Of a stretch of 64,000 nt of DNA, positions 16,901 through 24,154 are shown piece by piece. Under the pieces are notes generated by a model. It made no database searches. It had not been told where the DNA came from and saw only the letters and a list, made by a program, of their open reading frames with translations. The stretch comes from Holophagaceae bacterium. Lineage in GTDB: Bacteria > Acidobacteriota > Holophagae > Holophagales > Holophagaceae. Both the position numbers and the translations under genes were made by a program. The stretch is from the NCBI GenBank assembly GCA_021286765.1, contig JAJTBS010000001.1, positions 124,001 to 188,000 of the forward strand, written 5' to 3'. Numbering within the stretch: the first letter of the stretch is position 1; every line of letters begins with the position of its first letter.

Positions 16901-17222
16901 GCTCTTCCTGGACCTCAGCCACGACGAGGCCCAGAAGGAGGGCCGCCTGAATACGGAAGGCGACCTGGTGGAAGCCATCATCCACGGCGCCGTGAAGCGC
17001 GTGCGGCCCAAGGCCATGACCGTCTTTGCCGCCTTCATGGGCCTCCTGCCCATCATGTGGAGCACGGGCACCGGCGCTGACGTCATGAAGCGCATCGCGG
17101 CGCCCATGGTGGGCGGCCTGGCCACCAGCTTCCTGCTGGAGCTGCTGGTCTATCCCGCCATCTATTTCCTCTGGAAGCGGCGGTCGCTTCCCGTCCCCGC
17201 CCAGGTTCCTGCCGAAGCTTGA
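13914..17222 (+). CDS. cusA: CusA-like heavy-metal RND efflux pump, Cu(I)/Ag(I) type
   Basis: 1102 residues, slightly longer than E. coli CusA (about 1047). It is an inner-membrane proton-driven RND transporter, with two sets of six helices around two large periplasmic loops. The three methionines that bind Cu(I)/Ag(I) in CusA (M573, M623, M672) have clear equivalents: Met599 in LLYMPSTLPG, Met649 in FSMMETVIVL and Met721 in RLDMLSTGIRTP. The helix-4 motif GVLVDGAIVEVENAYKK carries the proton-relay acid. This argues for monovalent Cu/Ag rather than Zn/Co/Cd. An insert relative to CusA around residues 505-560 (KPRWLAWTATQ... and the following segment) explains the extra length. It is the last large gene of the tripartite operon. 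Confidence 0.93.
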   Translation: MSGHAHYDPEHPTFLQRIIRFSAENRWLVMAASAVLIAMSFWTMRNIPMDALPDLSDTQVIIYSKWDRSPDLVEDQVTYPIVTSLLGAPKVKAVRGLSDFGFSYVYVIFEDGTDIYWARSRTLEYLSKITSSLPAGVQTSLGPDASSVGWVYQYALVDRTGKHSTDELRSLQDWFLRYAIQSTPGVAEVATVGGQAKQFQVALNPNKMAAYRVPIESVIGAVKAANSEAGGRLVEYSGREYMVRGRGYVKTTQDLEQAVLKAENGTPVRLGDVATVSLGPEMRRGLTDLDGLGDTVGGIVVMRQGENALNVIERVKAKVNELKLGLPPGVEVVTVYDRSELIHKAIETVKHKLIEEMIVVSIIILIFLWHVPSAIVPIVTIPVSVGLAFIPLYGIGQNANLMSLAGIAISIGVLVDGAIVEVENAYKKIERWIEAGKPGSFYQVRLEALMEVGPSVFFSLLVVAVSFMPIFTLLDQEGRLFKPLAYSKNLAMGIAALLALTLDPAMRMMFARVEPFSFKPRWLAWTATQVVVGKYYAEEKHPISVFLHRIYERPCRFVVKHAKATIGVAVLLVLATIPAFVYLGSEFMPPLNEGTLLYMPSTLPGLSQTEAQQILQVQDRLIRTVPEVARVFGKAGRADTATDPAPFSMMETVIVLKPEEQWREKPRWFSAWAPDFLKAVLRPLWRDRVTQEDIVADLDRAVRLPAIPNAWTMPIKARLDMLSTGIRTPVGLKINGADLEIIQKVAVDAERILQGVAGTRSAFAERTAQGYFLDFALKREALARYGLSVEQANMLVMTAIGGDNQSTIFDGRARYPVNVRYARDYRESPDALKRVLIPAPGGALIPMEAIADLRLVNGPAMIRDENGQMNGYVLVDFDTSKIDVGTYVQHAKAAVEKDLKLPAGYSLTWSGQYENMIRVKERLKVILPITLVLIFGLLYANTKSAFKASVVMLAVPFSAIGAFWLLWLLGYNMSIAVWVGLIALMGLDAETGVFMLLFLDLSHDEAQKEGRLNTEGDLVEAIIHGAVKRVRPKAMTVFAAFMGLLPIMWSTGTGADVMKRIAAPMVGGLATSFLLELLVYPAIYFLWKRRSLPVPAQVPAEA

Positions 17223-17249
17223 GTCAGAACACCACTCACAGGAGTCACC

Positions 17250-17483
17250 ATGCTCACCACCCTGCTATCCCTTGCCATCCTGGCGGCGCCAGGCGCCAAG
17301 CCGATCCCGGCCACCAATCAGGCCTGCCCCGTGCTGGGCGGCAAGGTCAGCGAAAAGTCCAAGACCGTGGTGGTCCGGAACCGCGAGTACCGCATCTGCT
17401 GTGCCGGCTGCGACAGCAAGCTGCTGAAGGATCCCGACAGGTACCTGGAGAAGGACGGCACCCCGAAGAACGCCAAGAAGTAG
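17250..17483 (+). CDS. Tiny exported YHS-like metal-binding protein
   Basis: 77 residues: a short signal peptide (MLTTLLSLAILAAPGAKP), then a mini-domain with CPVLGGKV, YRICCAGCDSKLL and DPDRYLEKDG. This is the YHS-domain pattern (CPV-G ... Y-x-C-C-x-x-C ... P-x-x-Y), known from copper resistance proteins and fused to CopA-type ATPases. The predicted role is binding Cu or Ag in the periplasm beside the CusABC-like pump. The gene starts 27 bases after the pump's stop, with an AGGAGT ribosome-binding site, so it is probably co-transcribed. A paralogue with one fewer cysteine in the second motif lies at 18006-18245. Confidence 0.75.
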   Translation: MLTTLLSLAILAAPGAKPIPATNQACPVLGGKVSEKSKTVVVRNREYRICCAGCDSKLLKDPDRYLEKDGTPKNAKK

Positions 17484-17551
17484 GTGCCCCTTCGCATCCG
17501 GTCTATGCTGGGGGCATCACCCCCCAGCATCCTTTTCCCCAGGAGGCCGAC

Positions 17552-17941
17552 ATGCGTCGCCGTGTGGTTTTCAGCACTTGTCTATGGCTCGGTTTGGCCG
17601 GCCTGCCCCTGGTGGCCCAGGCTCCTGGAAAGGGCACCAAGGCCATCGGCCCAAAGCCCGACGATCCGGGCCGCGGGAAGGACACCAAGGCCATCGGCCC
17701 GAAGCCCGATGATCCAGGTCGCGGAAAAGACGCGAAGGCCATCGGCCCGAAGCCGGATGATCCGGGCCGCGGGAAGGACACGAAGGCCATCGGCCCGAAG
17801 CCCGACGATCCAGGCCGCGGGAAGGACACGAAGGCCATCGGTCCGAAGCCGGATGATCCGGGCCGCGGGAAGGACACGAAGCCCAAGCCGGGTGATCCCG
17901 CCACGAAGAAGGCGCCCGCTTCCGCGCCCGCCAAACACTGA
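17552..17941 (+). CDS. Exported protein built from five 16-residue repeats
   Basis: 129 residues from an ATG preceded by AGGAGG. After a signal peptide (MRRRVVFSTCLWLGLAGLPL...AQA) the protein is five tandem copies of KAIGPKPDDPGRGKD(T/A), residues 30-109, then a shortened variant KPKPGDPATKK and an Ala/Pro/Lys tail. Each unit has equal numbers of acidic and basic residues, two prolines and no Cys, His or Met, so classical soft-metal binding is unlikely. The region is expected to be disordered. I know no characterised homologue. It lies between the two mini-YHS genes of the copper locus and shares their direction. A periplasmic spacer or surface role is a guess. Confidence 0.65.
   Translation: MRRRVVFSTCLWLGLAGLPLVAQAPGKGTKAIGPKPDDPGRGKDTKAIGPKPDDPGRGKDAKAIGPKPDDPGRGKDTKAIGPKPDDPGRGKDTKAIGPKPDDPGRGKDTKPKPGDPATKKAPASAPAKH
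17639..17878 (+). repeat. Five tandem 48-base coding repeats
   Basis: Five in-frame units of 48 bases encode KAIGPKPDDPGRGKD(T/A). Copies differ at a few third positions (for example gac/gat and ggc/ggt), so they are old enough to have drifted but still nearly identical. The copy number is likely to vary between strains. Confidence 0.9.
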
Positions 17942-18005
17942 GACCCGCCCTGCGACCCATTGTCGCAGGCTGGTCCGCTACACTGGGAGCCTTCCCGGAG
18001 GAACC

Positions 18006-18245
18006 ATGCTGCACGCCGCCCTGCTCAGCCTCGCCGTCCTGGCCGCCCCGGCCGCCGACAAAGCCAAGCCCGCCACCAACACCATCGATCCCGTCTGTGG
18101 CATGACCGTGGACGCCAAGGCCGCCACCGCGGTCGTGCGCGGCCAGGAATACCGCGTGTGCAGCAAGCACTGCGGCGCGGCCATGCAGAAGGATCCGGAC
18201 AAGTACCTGGAGAAGGACGGGACCGTCAAGACCAAGAAGAAGTAG
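18006..18245 (+). CDS. Tiny exported YHS-domain protein
   Basis: 79 residues: signal peptide (MLHAALLSLAVLAAPAA), then a YHS module with DPVCGMTVD, YRVCSKHCGAAMQ and DPDKYLEKDG. DPVCGM is the canonical YHS opening motif. It is a clear paralogue of the 77-residue protein at 17250-17483; both end in DP-DxYLEKDGT followed by a basic tail. The predicted role is periplasmic Cu/Ag binding or chaperoning for the efflux pump. The start ATG follows GGAGG by 5 bases. The unit ends at the strong stem-loop at 18259-18295, which probably closes the whole copper locus. Confidence 0.78.
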   Translation: MLHAALLSLAVLAAPAADKAKPATNTIDPVCGMTVDAKAATAVVRGQEYRVCSKHCGAAMQKDPDKYLEKDGTVKTKKK

Positions 18246-18258
18246 TTCATTTTTCCGC

Positions 18259-18295
18259 AAACGAGCGCGCCCGGCTCTGCCGGGCGCGCTCGTTT
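18259..18295. terminator. Bidirectional terminator between copper locus and coiled-coil gene
   Basis: A perfect 17-bp stem (AAACGAGCGCGCCCGGC and its complement) with a TCT loop, flanked by A-runs and T-runs so it can work on both strands. It lies between the convergent stops at 18245 (+) and 18307 (-). Confidence 0.85.
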
Positions 18296-18306
18296 GGAGG
18301 GTCGCT

Positions 18307-19449
18307 TCAGTCCGTGACCGCGAAGACCACCCGGTCGTTGCGGAGCCGCTCGGCATCCAGGATGCGGATTTTGGCGCTGGTGCGGTCCTCGGAGATCACC
18401 ACGGCGTAGTGGCGATCCTTCTCCAGGGAACCGGGGATGACGCTGACCTTGCTGAGGGCCTTCAGGCCCAGGTCCGAGGCCTTGATGGTGACTTCGGGAT
18501 TGGGGCCATCCAGGGCCAGGTCCTTGTCGAACCTGGCGGCCACGGCCTTGGGGCCCATGCGGTCCTTGGCGAAGACCGGCACCACGATCACGCCGTCCTC
18601 CTCCAGCTGCTTCCGCCGTCCCACCAGGTAGTGCATGGCGTTGAGCTTCGACTTCTGGGTCTGGCTCAGGGTGGTGAGCTCATTCACCTGCGAGAGGAGC
18701 GAGGTCTTCTCCGAGCGCAGGGCATCGACCTCCTCCTGCACCTTCACCCGCTGGGCGACCAGGCTCTCCACCTCGTCGGCGAGGCCGTGGGCGATGAGCA
18801 TGGTGTCCTCCTTGTCCCGCACCAGGGCCGCCCGCTGGGTGCGCACGTATTCGGAGGGGCTGACGGTGGCCTTGCCCTGGGTGACGGTGGTGAGGTAAGT
18901 GCCGTCCACATACTGGTGGTAGACCTGCCAGCCGGGCTGCAGCTCCTCCATCAGGTTGGCCCGGGCGGCCACCTCCTTGGCCTTGTCCTCGCCGAGGCCG
19001 CGGCCCTTCAGGTAGCGCACGGCCATGGCGAAGTGATTGTCCTTCTCGCCGGCCACCTGGGGCTTGGGCAGGTCGGCCCGCAGCTTGGCGACCTTGGCGT
19101 TCAGCTCGCCGATCTGCTTGTCCCGGTCCAGGATCTCCTGCAGGAGCGCGGCGACCCCGTTGTCCTTCTCGGCCTTGACGCGGCTCTCCAGCAGGGCGCG
19201 CTGGGCCTCGCTGAGCTGCACGCTGGGGCCGGGCTGGACGCCCGCCTTGGCCATGGCCTCGGACTGGGCCTTGGCGGCGCCCTGGACCTGGCTCTCGGCC
19301 TTCTCGGCCTCGGTCACCTTCTTGACAAGGTCCTTGGTCTCAGCCTCCGCGCCGGATTTCCGGTCGCAGCCCAGGGTGAGGGCGAAGGTGAGGGCGAGCG
19401 GCACGGCCAGGAGGGCGGCGCCAAGGGCGAGGGGACGGAGCAGTCGCAT
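18307..19449 (-). CDS. Putative lipoprotein with long coiled coils
   Basis: 380 residues from an ATG preceded by AAGGAG. The N-terminus (MRLLRPLALGAALLAVPLAL) is a signal, followed by FALTLGCDRKSG, a plausible lipobox with Cys near residue 28. Heptad-rich segments cover about residues 35-135 (KDLVKKVTEAEKAESQVQGA onward) and 215-290 (DEVESLVAQRVKVQEEVDAL). The C-terminal 90 residues look like a compact beta-rich domain (GVIVVPVFAKDRMGPKAVAA onward). I do not recognise a family. It may be an outer-membrane-anchored periplasmic scaffold. It is isolated: convergent with the copper locus and 73 bases downstream of the Nudix gene on the other side. Confidence 0.7.
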   Translation of the reverse strand: MRLLRPLALGAALLAVPLALTFALTLGCDRKSGAEAETKDLVKKVTEAEKAESQVQGAAKAQSEAMAKAGVQPGPSVQLSEAQRALLESRVKAEKDNGVAALLQEILDRDKQIGELNAKVAKLRADLPKPQVAGEKDNHFAMAVRYLKGRGLGEDKAKEVAARANLMEELQPGWQVYHQYVDGTYLTTVTQGKATVSPSEYVRTQRAALVRDKEDTMLIAHGLADEVESLVAQRVKVQEEVDALRSEKTSLLSQVNELTTLSQTQKSKLNAMHYLVGRRKQLEEDGVIVVPVFAKDRMGPKAVAARFDKDLALDGPNPEVTIKASDLGLKALSKVSVIPGSLEKDRHYAVVISEDRTSAKIRILDAERLRNDRVVFAVTD

Positions 19450-19522
19450 GGGGACTCCTTGGGTCAAAGGTCGTTCGGGCAGGACCCAGGGTGAACCCAG
19501 TCGGGGGCCGATGCCAGCCTAT

Positions 19523-20164
19523 TCAGTCCGCGAGGCCGGCCAACACGTCCAGCCAGGCCCTGAGGACGAAGGCCGTGGCCCCCCAGAGCGGGGCCTGGGG
19601 CAGCTCCAGCCGCGGGATTTGCAGGGCCAGGCCGTGGCGCTCAAAGCGCTCCGTGGTCCAGGGCGCGGTCAGGAGTGGAGCCAGGGGCACCAGCAGCACC
19701 TGCTCCAGCTCCCGGTCCAGGCGGAAGCGCGGCTCGGGGGCCTCCCACCGGAAGAACACCGGCGTGAACCGCACCCGGGCCTTGGCCACGCCATCCGGGA
19801 AGCAGCCCAGCTCCCAGAGGCCGTCGACGATGCCGAGTTCCTCAGCCACCTCCCGACGGGCCGTGCCCGGCAGGTCGCGGTCCCGGGGTTCCACCATGCC
19901 TCCCGGGAAGGCGACCTCGCCCGGGTGGTGGGGGGCGCCGAAGCCGCGCTGGACCAGCACCAGCTTGCGGGCTCCATCGGCGTCGCCCCAGAGGAGCACC
20001 CCCACGGCCGCGCGGCGCGGATCCTCCGGGATGCGGGGGCTCAGCTTGTGGGGATTCGGGCCGAGCTGGGGGAGCCGCAGGCTCTCGGCGATGCGCGGCC
20101 AGGGCACGGGGGGCGCGGCCTCGGGAGGCCGCCAGATCGGGCCTCTCCCCTCCTGGGAGCTCAT
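19523..20164 (-). CDS. Nudix hydrolase, CoA-pyrophosphatase-like
   Basis: 213 residues. The Nudix box is complete in the middle of the protein (GGMVEPRDRDLPGTARREVA followed by EELGI), with VAFPGG just before it, as in CoA pyrophosphatases of the NudL/YeaB type. These split CoA or related diphosphate compounds to phosphopantetheine plus 3',5'-ADP in the cytoplasm. The ATG overlaps the stop of the Rel/SpoT gene in an ATGA arrangement, so the two are translationally coupled. Because several Nudix enzymes also hydrolyse (p)ppGpp, a role in alarmone turnover is an alternative worth considering, though the sequence does not show it. Confidence 0.82.
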   Translation of the reverse strand: MSSQEGRGPIWRPPEAAPPVPWPRIAESLRLPQLGPNPHKLSPRIPEDPRRAAVGVLLWGDADGARKLVLVQRGFGAPHHPGEVAFPGGMVEPRDRDLPGTARREVAEELGIVDGLWELGCFPDGVAKARVRFTPVFFRWEAPEPRFRLDRELEQVLLVPLAPLLTAPWTTERFERHGLALQIPRLELPQAPLWGATAFVLRAWLDVLAGLAD

Positions 20165-22386
20165 TTCACCTTCCCGAACACCGACCCCTTCACGCGCTCC
20201 ACGGTGTAGACGCCCCGGATGCGGCGCAGGCCGGACATCAGCTCCACCAGATGGGCCCGGTCCCGCACCCGCAGGGCGATGTGGAAGAGGCCGGCGCCCT
20301 CCTCCGTGGCGGAGCCGTGGAAGCGCTGGACGTTGATGCCCATGCGCTGGATGCCCTCGGAGATGGCGGCCACCATGCCGGGCCGGTCCTCGGTGGTCAG
20401 CGTGATCTCCGTGTCGTAGAGCTCGGTGCCGTGCTTGCCCCAGGCCACATTCACGCGCCGTTCGGGGTGCAGGGTGCCGGTGTTCAGCTGCGCGCAGTCC
20501 GCCTTGTGGATGGCCGTGCCGCGCGAGCGGGTGATGTAGCCCACCACCTCGTCGCCCCAGATGGGCTTGCAGCAGGCGGCCAGGGTGTAGAGGATGCCCG
20601 TGGTGTCACCCACCACCACGGAGTCCATGAGGTTGGAGGTGTTCTCCTTGGGCTTGGCCCGCTCGGGCTCGGGCACCAGGGGCTCGATGAGCTTGTGCAC
20701 CGTGACGCGCCCGAAGCCCAGGGCGGCGTAGGCCGCGTCCCAGTTGGCCAGCTTCAACTCGGCGAGGCGGGCCTCGAGCTTGGCCTGGGCCTCGGGATCG
20801 TCCAGGCGCACGCCCATGGCCCGGGCCTCGCGCTCGAGGCGCTCCTTGCCCAGGGTGATGGCGTGGGCCCGCTCTTCCTCGCGGATGAAGGCCTGGATGC
20901 GGCTCTTGGCGCCGGCGGACTTCACGAAGCCGAGCCAGTCGCGGCTGGGCTTGTGGTCGGGGCGGGTGAGGATCTCCACGCGGTCGCCGTTCTGGAGCGT
21001 GTGCTTCAGCGGCACGATGCGGCCATTGACCTTGGCCCCCACGCAGCGGTGGCCCACCTGGGTATGGATGGCGTAGGCGAAGTCCACCGGCGTGCTGTTC
21101 TCCACCAGGCTGCGGAGGTCGCCCTTGGGGGTGAAGACCTGGATGCGGTTGAAGGTCAGCTCGCCCCGCAGGTTGGCCACCAGGTCGCGGCTGTCCTGGG
21201 CGTCCTGGTGCAGCTCCACCATCTTGCGGAGGAAGGACACCTGGTTGATCTCGGAGCGGTTGGCGATGCGGCCGTCCTTGTAGGTCCAGTGGCTGGCGAT
21301 GCCCGCCTCGGCGTGCAGGTGCATCTCCTCGGTGCGGATCTGCACCTCGAAGATGTCGCCGGAGTTCATGAGCACGCTGGTGTGGATGCTCTGGTAGCCG
21401 TTCTCCTTGGGCAGGCTGATGTAGTCCTTGAACTTGCCGGGGACGGGCTTGTAGAGGCCGTGTACCAGGCCCAGGGCCGTGTAGCAGCTGGCCCGGTCGG
21501 GGCAGATGATGCGGTAGGCCAGCCAGTCGTGGATGTCATCGAAGCCCTTGGCCTGGGCGCCCATCTTCTTCCAGATGCCGTAGAGGTGCTTGATGCGGCC
21601 ATAGACCTGGGCCGCGATGCCCTGCTGGCGGAGGATGGCCTGGATGGAGCCGTGGATCTCCTGGATGGTGGCCGACTGCTTCGCGCGGCGCCCCTCCACC
21701 GCCTTGAGCAGCTCGGCGTACTGCTCGGGTTCCAGCTGGCGGAAGGCGAGGTCCTCCAGCTCCAGGCGCACCACGCCCATGCCCAGGCGGTTGGCCAGCG
21801 GGGCGTAGAGCTCCAGGGTCTCACGGGAGATGCGCCGCCGCTTCTCCTCCTCCATGACGCCCAGGGTCTTCATGTTGTGGAGGCGGTCCGCCAGCTTCAC
21901 CAGCAGCACCCGCACGTCCTTGCCCATGGCCACCAAGAGCTTGCGCACGTTCTCGGCGTTGAGCAGGTGCCGATCGGTGAAGGCCAGCTTGCTCATCTTG
22001 GTGAGGCCATCCACGATCTCGGAGATCTCCTCGCCAAACTGGGCCCGCACCTGGGCCTGGGTCATGAGGGTGTCCTCGACCACGTCATGCAACATGGCGC
22101 AGGCCACGCTCACGGCGTCCAGCCGCCAGTCGGCCAGGCTCTGAGCCACGGCCAGGGGATGGAAGAAATAGGGCTCGCCGCTCTTGCGGATCTGGGTGGC
22201 ATGCATGTCCCGACCCACGGTGAAAGCCCGGTAGAGCAGGGCGACGTCGCCGTTGGGGTGGTGCTGGAGGAAGGCCGCCTTCACGCGGTCAAAGGCCCCT
22301 TCCAGGGTCAGGCAGACCTCGTCGCCGCAAGCCGACCCTTCCCCCTCGCGGAGGACGGGTTCCGGGGCTTTCCCAGACACAGCCAT
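20161..22386 (-). CDS. Bifunctional (p)ppGpp synthetase/hydrolase Rel/SpoT
   Basis: 741 residues. Order of domains: HD hydrolase (about 45-200) with the HDVVEDT motif intact; synthetase (about 230-350) with RIKHLYGIWKKM and FKDYISLPKENGYQSIHTSV; TGS (about 390-450, FTPKGDLRSLVENSTPVDFA); helical linker; C-terminal ACT (last 75 residues, TLTTEDRPGMVAAISEGIQR). The basic RxKH in the synthetase loop resembles the RxKD of bifunctional Rel/SpoT rather than the acidic motif of synthetase-only RelA. It makes and degrades the stringent-response alarmone on ribosomes and in the cytosol. The ATG at 22386 is chosen because upstream extension shows no homology and would cross the divergent methyltransferase start. 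Confidence 0.95.
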   Translation of the reverse strand: MAVSGKAPEPVLREGEGSACGDEVCLTLEGAFDRVKAAFLQHHPNGDVALLYRAFTVGRDMHATQIRKSGEPYFFHPLAVAQSLADWRLDAVSVACAMLHDVVEDTLMTQAQVRAQFGEEISEIVDGLTKMSKLAFTDRHLLNAENVRKLLVAMGKDVRVLLVKLADRLHNMKTLGVMEEEKRRRISRETLELYAPLANRLGMGVVRLELEDLAFRQLEPEQYAELLKAVEGRRAKQSATIQEIHGSIQAILRQQGIAAQVYGRIKHLYGIWKKMGAQAKGFDDIHDWLAYRIICPDRASCYTALGLVHGLYKPVPGKFKDYISLPKENGYQSIHTSVLMNSGDIFEVQIRTEEMHLHAEAGIASHWTYKDGRIANRSEINQVSFLRKMVELHQDAQDSRDLVANLRGELTFNRIQVFTPKGDLRSLVENSTPVDFAYAIHTQVGHRCVGAKVNGRIVPLKHTLQNGDRVEILTRPDHKPSRDWLGFVKSAGAKSRIQAFIREEERAHAITLGKERLEREARAMGVRLDDPEAQAKLEARLAELKLANWDAAYAALGFGRVTVHKLIEPLVPEPERAKPKENTSNLMDSVVVGDTTGILYTLAACCKPIWGDEVVGYITRSRGTAIHKADCAQLNTGTLHPERRVNVAWGKHGTELYDTEITLTTEDRPGMVAAISEGIQRMGINVQRFHGSATEEGAGLFHIALRVRDRAHLVELMSGLRRIRGVYTVERVKGSVFGKVK

Positions 22387-22444
22387 GGTTGAGTGTCGCG
22401 CAGGTCCCCTTTTGGATCCAGGCGGTTTATCCCACACTCGACAG

Positions 22445-23305
22445 ATGCCGCGTCGCCGCCCCCCCGCCGATGGTCCCAGCTTCAAGGGCTGGACGCGCCC
22501 GGGGCCCGTGCCGCCGGGCGGCGTGGACCTGGAGCCGGGCGAGACGCTGGACGGCCTCTGCGGGCACTGGCGCATCTTCCAGCTGGAGAAGGGCAACCGC
22601 TTCAGCACCGACGACCTGGTGACGGCCTGGTACGGCACCACCTGGTGCCCCCGTGCGGCCCGCATCGCGGACCTGGGTTCGGGCATCGGCAGCGTGGCCT
22701 TGCTGGCGGCCTGGCGCTGCCCCGGCGCCGTGGTGCACACGGTGGAGGCCCAGGAGCAGAGCCTGAGGCTGGCGCGGAAGAGCATCCGCGCCAACGGCCA
22801 GGAGGACCGCATCTTCCCCCGTCTGGGCGACCTGCGTGATCCGGACCTGTTCGCCGATCAGGCCCCCTTCGACCTGGTCACCGGCACGCCGCCCTACTGG
22901 CCCGAGGGCCACCGCCTGCCGGCCGCCCATGCCCAGTCGGTACCGGCCCGGTTGGAAGTGCGGGGGAGCATCGCGGACTACGCCCGGGGCGCAGCGCGGC
23001 TCCTGGCCCCGGGCGGGGTCTTCGCCTGCGTGTTTCCCAATGACCAGCGGGAGCGGGCCCTGGCGGCGCTGCGCGAGGCCGGGCTGCTCTGCCTCCACCG
23101 GCGGGAGGTGGTCTTCAAGGAGGGCGAGCCCTACGGCCTGGATGTCTTCGCCGCCGCGCGGCGCCAGGACCTGCCGGAGGGCTTCGAGGCCCGGGCCGAG
23201 TGTCCCGAAGTCGAGGCCCGCATCCTGGTGCGGCGCGCCGACGGCAGCGTGGCGCCGGACATCGCCAGGATCCGACTCGCCCTGGGGTTCCCTCCCGGCG
23301 TCTAG
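22445..23305 (+). CDS. SAM-dependent N6-adenine methyltransferase, TrmN6-like
   Basis: 286 residues. Class I methyltransferase fold: SAM motif ADLGSGIGSVALLAAW near residue 76-90, catalytic motif TGTPPYWPEG near 145 (the NPPY-type motif of adenine-N6 methyltransferases), and N-terminal GNRFSTDDLVTAWYG, which matches the family of tRNA1(Val) A37 methyltransferase TrmN6/YfiC. The likely target is tRNA adenine-37, but assignment to the exact tRNA is inference. It is divergent from the Rel/SpoT gene with only 58 bases between starts, so the two promoters must overlap. The ATG is preceded by a weak ribosome-binding site. Confidence 0.8.
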   Translation: MPRRRPPADGPSFKGWTRPGPVPPGGVDLEPGETLDGLCGHWRIFQLEKGNRFSTDDLVTAWYGTTWCPRAARIADLGSGIGSVALLAAWRCPGAVVHTVEAQEQSLRLARKSIRANGQEDRIFPRLGDLRDPDLFADQAPFDLVTGTPPYWPEGHRLPAAHAQSVPARLEVRGSIADYARGAARLLAPGGVFACVFPNDQRERALAALREAGLLCLHRREVVFKEGEPYGLDVFAAARRQDLPEGFEARAECPEVEARILVRRADGSVAPDIARIRLALGFPPGV

Positions 23306-23376
23306 CCAGGGCATGGACTTTGCCATTTCTGGGCCAAGGGGCACGCTCTGCCGATGAGGCCCCCGAGGGTTGATCC

Positions 23377-24144
23377 ATGGATCGAGGCAGCTTCCTGGGC
23401 GTGTTGCTGGGCGTGCTCCTGCTGGCGGTGGCCATCGGGCTGGGCCCCAATCCACGGATCTTCTTCCATCCGGCCAGCACCGTGGTCGTGGTGGGGGGGG
23501 TCATCGCCGCGACCATGATCCGGTTCCCGCTCGAGCACGTGAGCTACGCCTTCACCATCGCCAGCCGCGCCTTCTTCACCCGGCCGCCCGGGACCCAGGC
23601 CCTGGTGAGCCAGATCGTGGGCCTGTCGCAGCGGGCGCGGCGCGAAGGGCTGCTGAACATGGAGAAGGCCATGGACGTGGAGGGGTTCCTAGCCAAGGGC
23701 CTCCGCATGGTGGTGGACCAGGAGGGCCGGGACCACATCCAGGCGGTGCTGGCCGCCGAGCTGCGCTCCACCCAGGACCGCCACCTGCAGGGCCAGGAGA
23801 TCTTCCGCTTCATCGCCCTCAGCGCGCCCTCCTTCGGCATGGTGGGCACCCTCATCGGCATGGTGCAGCTCTTCGCCAGCATCAAGGACCCTTCCAGCGT
23901 CGGCGAGGCCATGGCCCTGACGCTGCTGTCCACCCTCTACGGCGCCGTCATCGCCTACCTGCTGGCCATTCCCATCGCCGGGAAGCTGGAGCTGCGCAGC
24001 AAGGAGGAACTCCAGCTGAAGCACATCATGATGGAGGGGGTCCTGGGCATCCAGGCGGAGATGCACCCGGCGGCCCTGGAGGCCCAGCTGAACGCCTTCC
24101 TGGCACCCCGGGAGCGGGGCGCCGACCGGCGGGCCCGTGGGTAA
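23377..24144 (+). CDS. motA: MotA-type stator / proton-channel protein
   Basis: 255 residues with four membrane helices. Helix 1 is near the N-terminus (FLGVLLGVLLLAVAIGLG), helix 2 follows (STVVVVGGVIAATMI), then a cytoplasmic loop of about 110 residues, and helices 3-4 with APSFGMVGTLIGMVQLF and LLSTLYGAVIAYLLAIPIA, the conserved MotA/PomA blocks. With its partner it should form the ion-conducting stator that drives flagellar or other motor rotation. It is followed by the MotB-like gene with a 10-base gap or an 8-base overlap, depending on the start used. No flagellar genes are in the window, so this pair is detached from any structural cluster here. Confidence 0.85.
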   Translation: MDRGSFLGVLLGVLLLAVAIGLGPNPRIFFHPASTVVVVGGVIAATMIRFPLEHVSYAFTIASRAFFTRPPGTQALVSQIVGLSQRARREGLLNMEKAMDVEGFLAKGLRMVVDQEGRDHIQAVLAAELRSTQDRHLQGQEIFRFIALSAPSFGMVGTLIGMVQLFASIKDPSSVGEAMALTLLSTLYGAVIAYLLAIPIAGKLELRSKEELQLKHIMMEGVLGIQAEMHPAALEAQLNAFLAPRERGADRRARG

Positions 24145-24154
24145 CCTCGCACCC

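Noticed and set aside
12447-16985. A 1512-residue open frame on the minus strand
   Set aside because: It is antisense to the CusB/CusA-like genes, is extremely rich in His, Gly, Ala, Asp and Val, and reflects GC-rich third positions of the real genes; no domain is recognisable.
17639-17878. Possible CRISPR array
   Set aside because: The 48-base units are contiguous without spacers and keep one reading frame encoding a protein repeat.
20161-22812. Longer Rel/SpoT reading frame starting at 22812
   Set aside because: The extra 142 residues are low-complexity, antisense to the methyltransferase gene and absent from the family.
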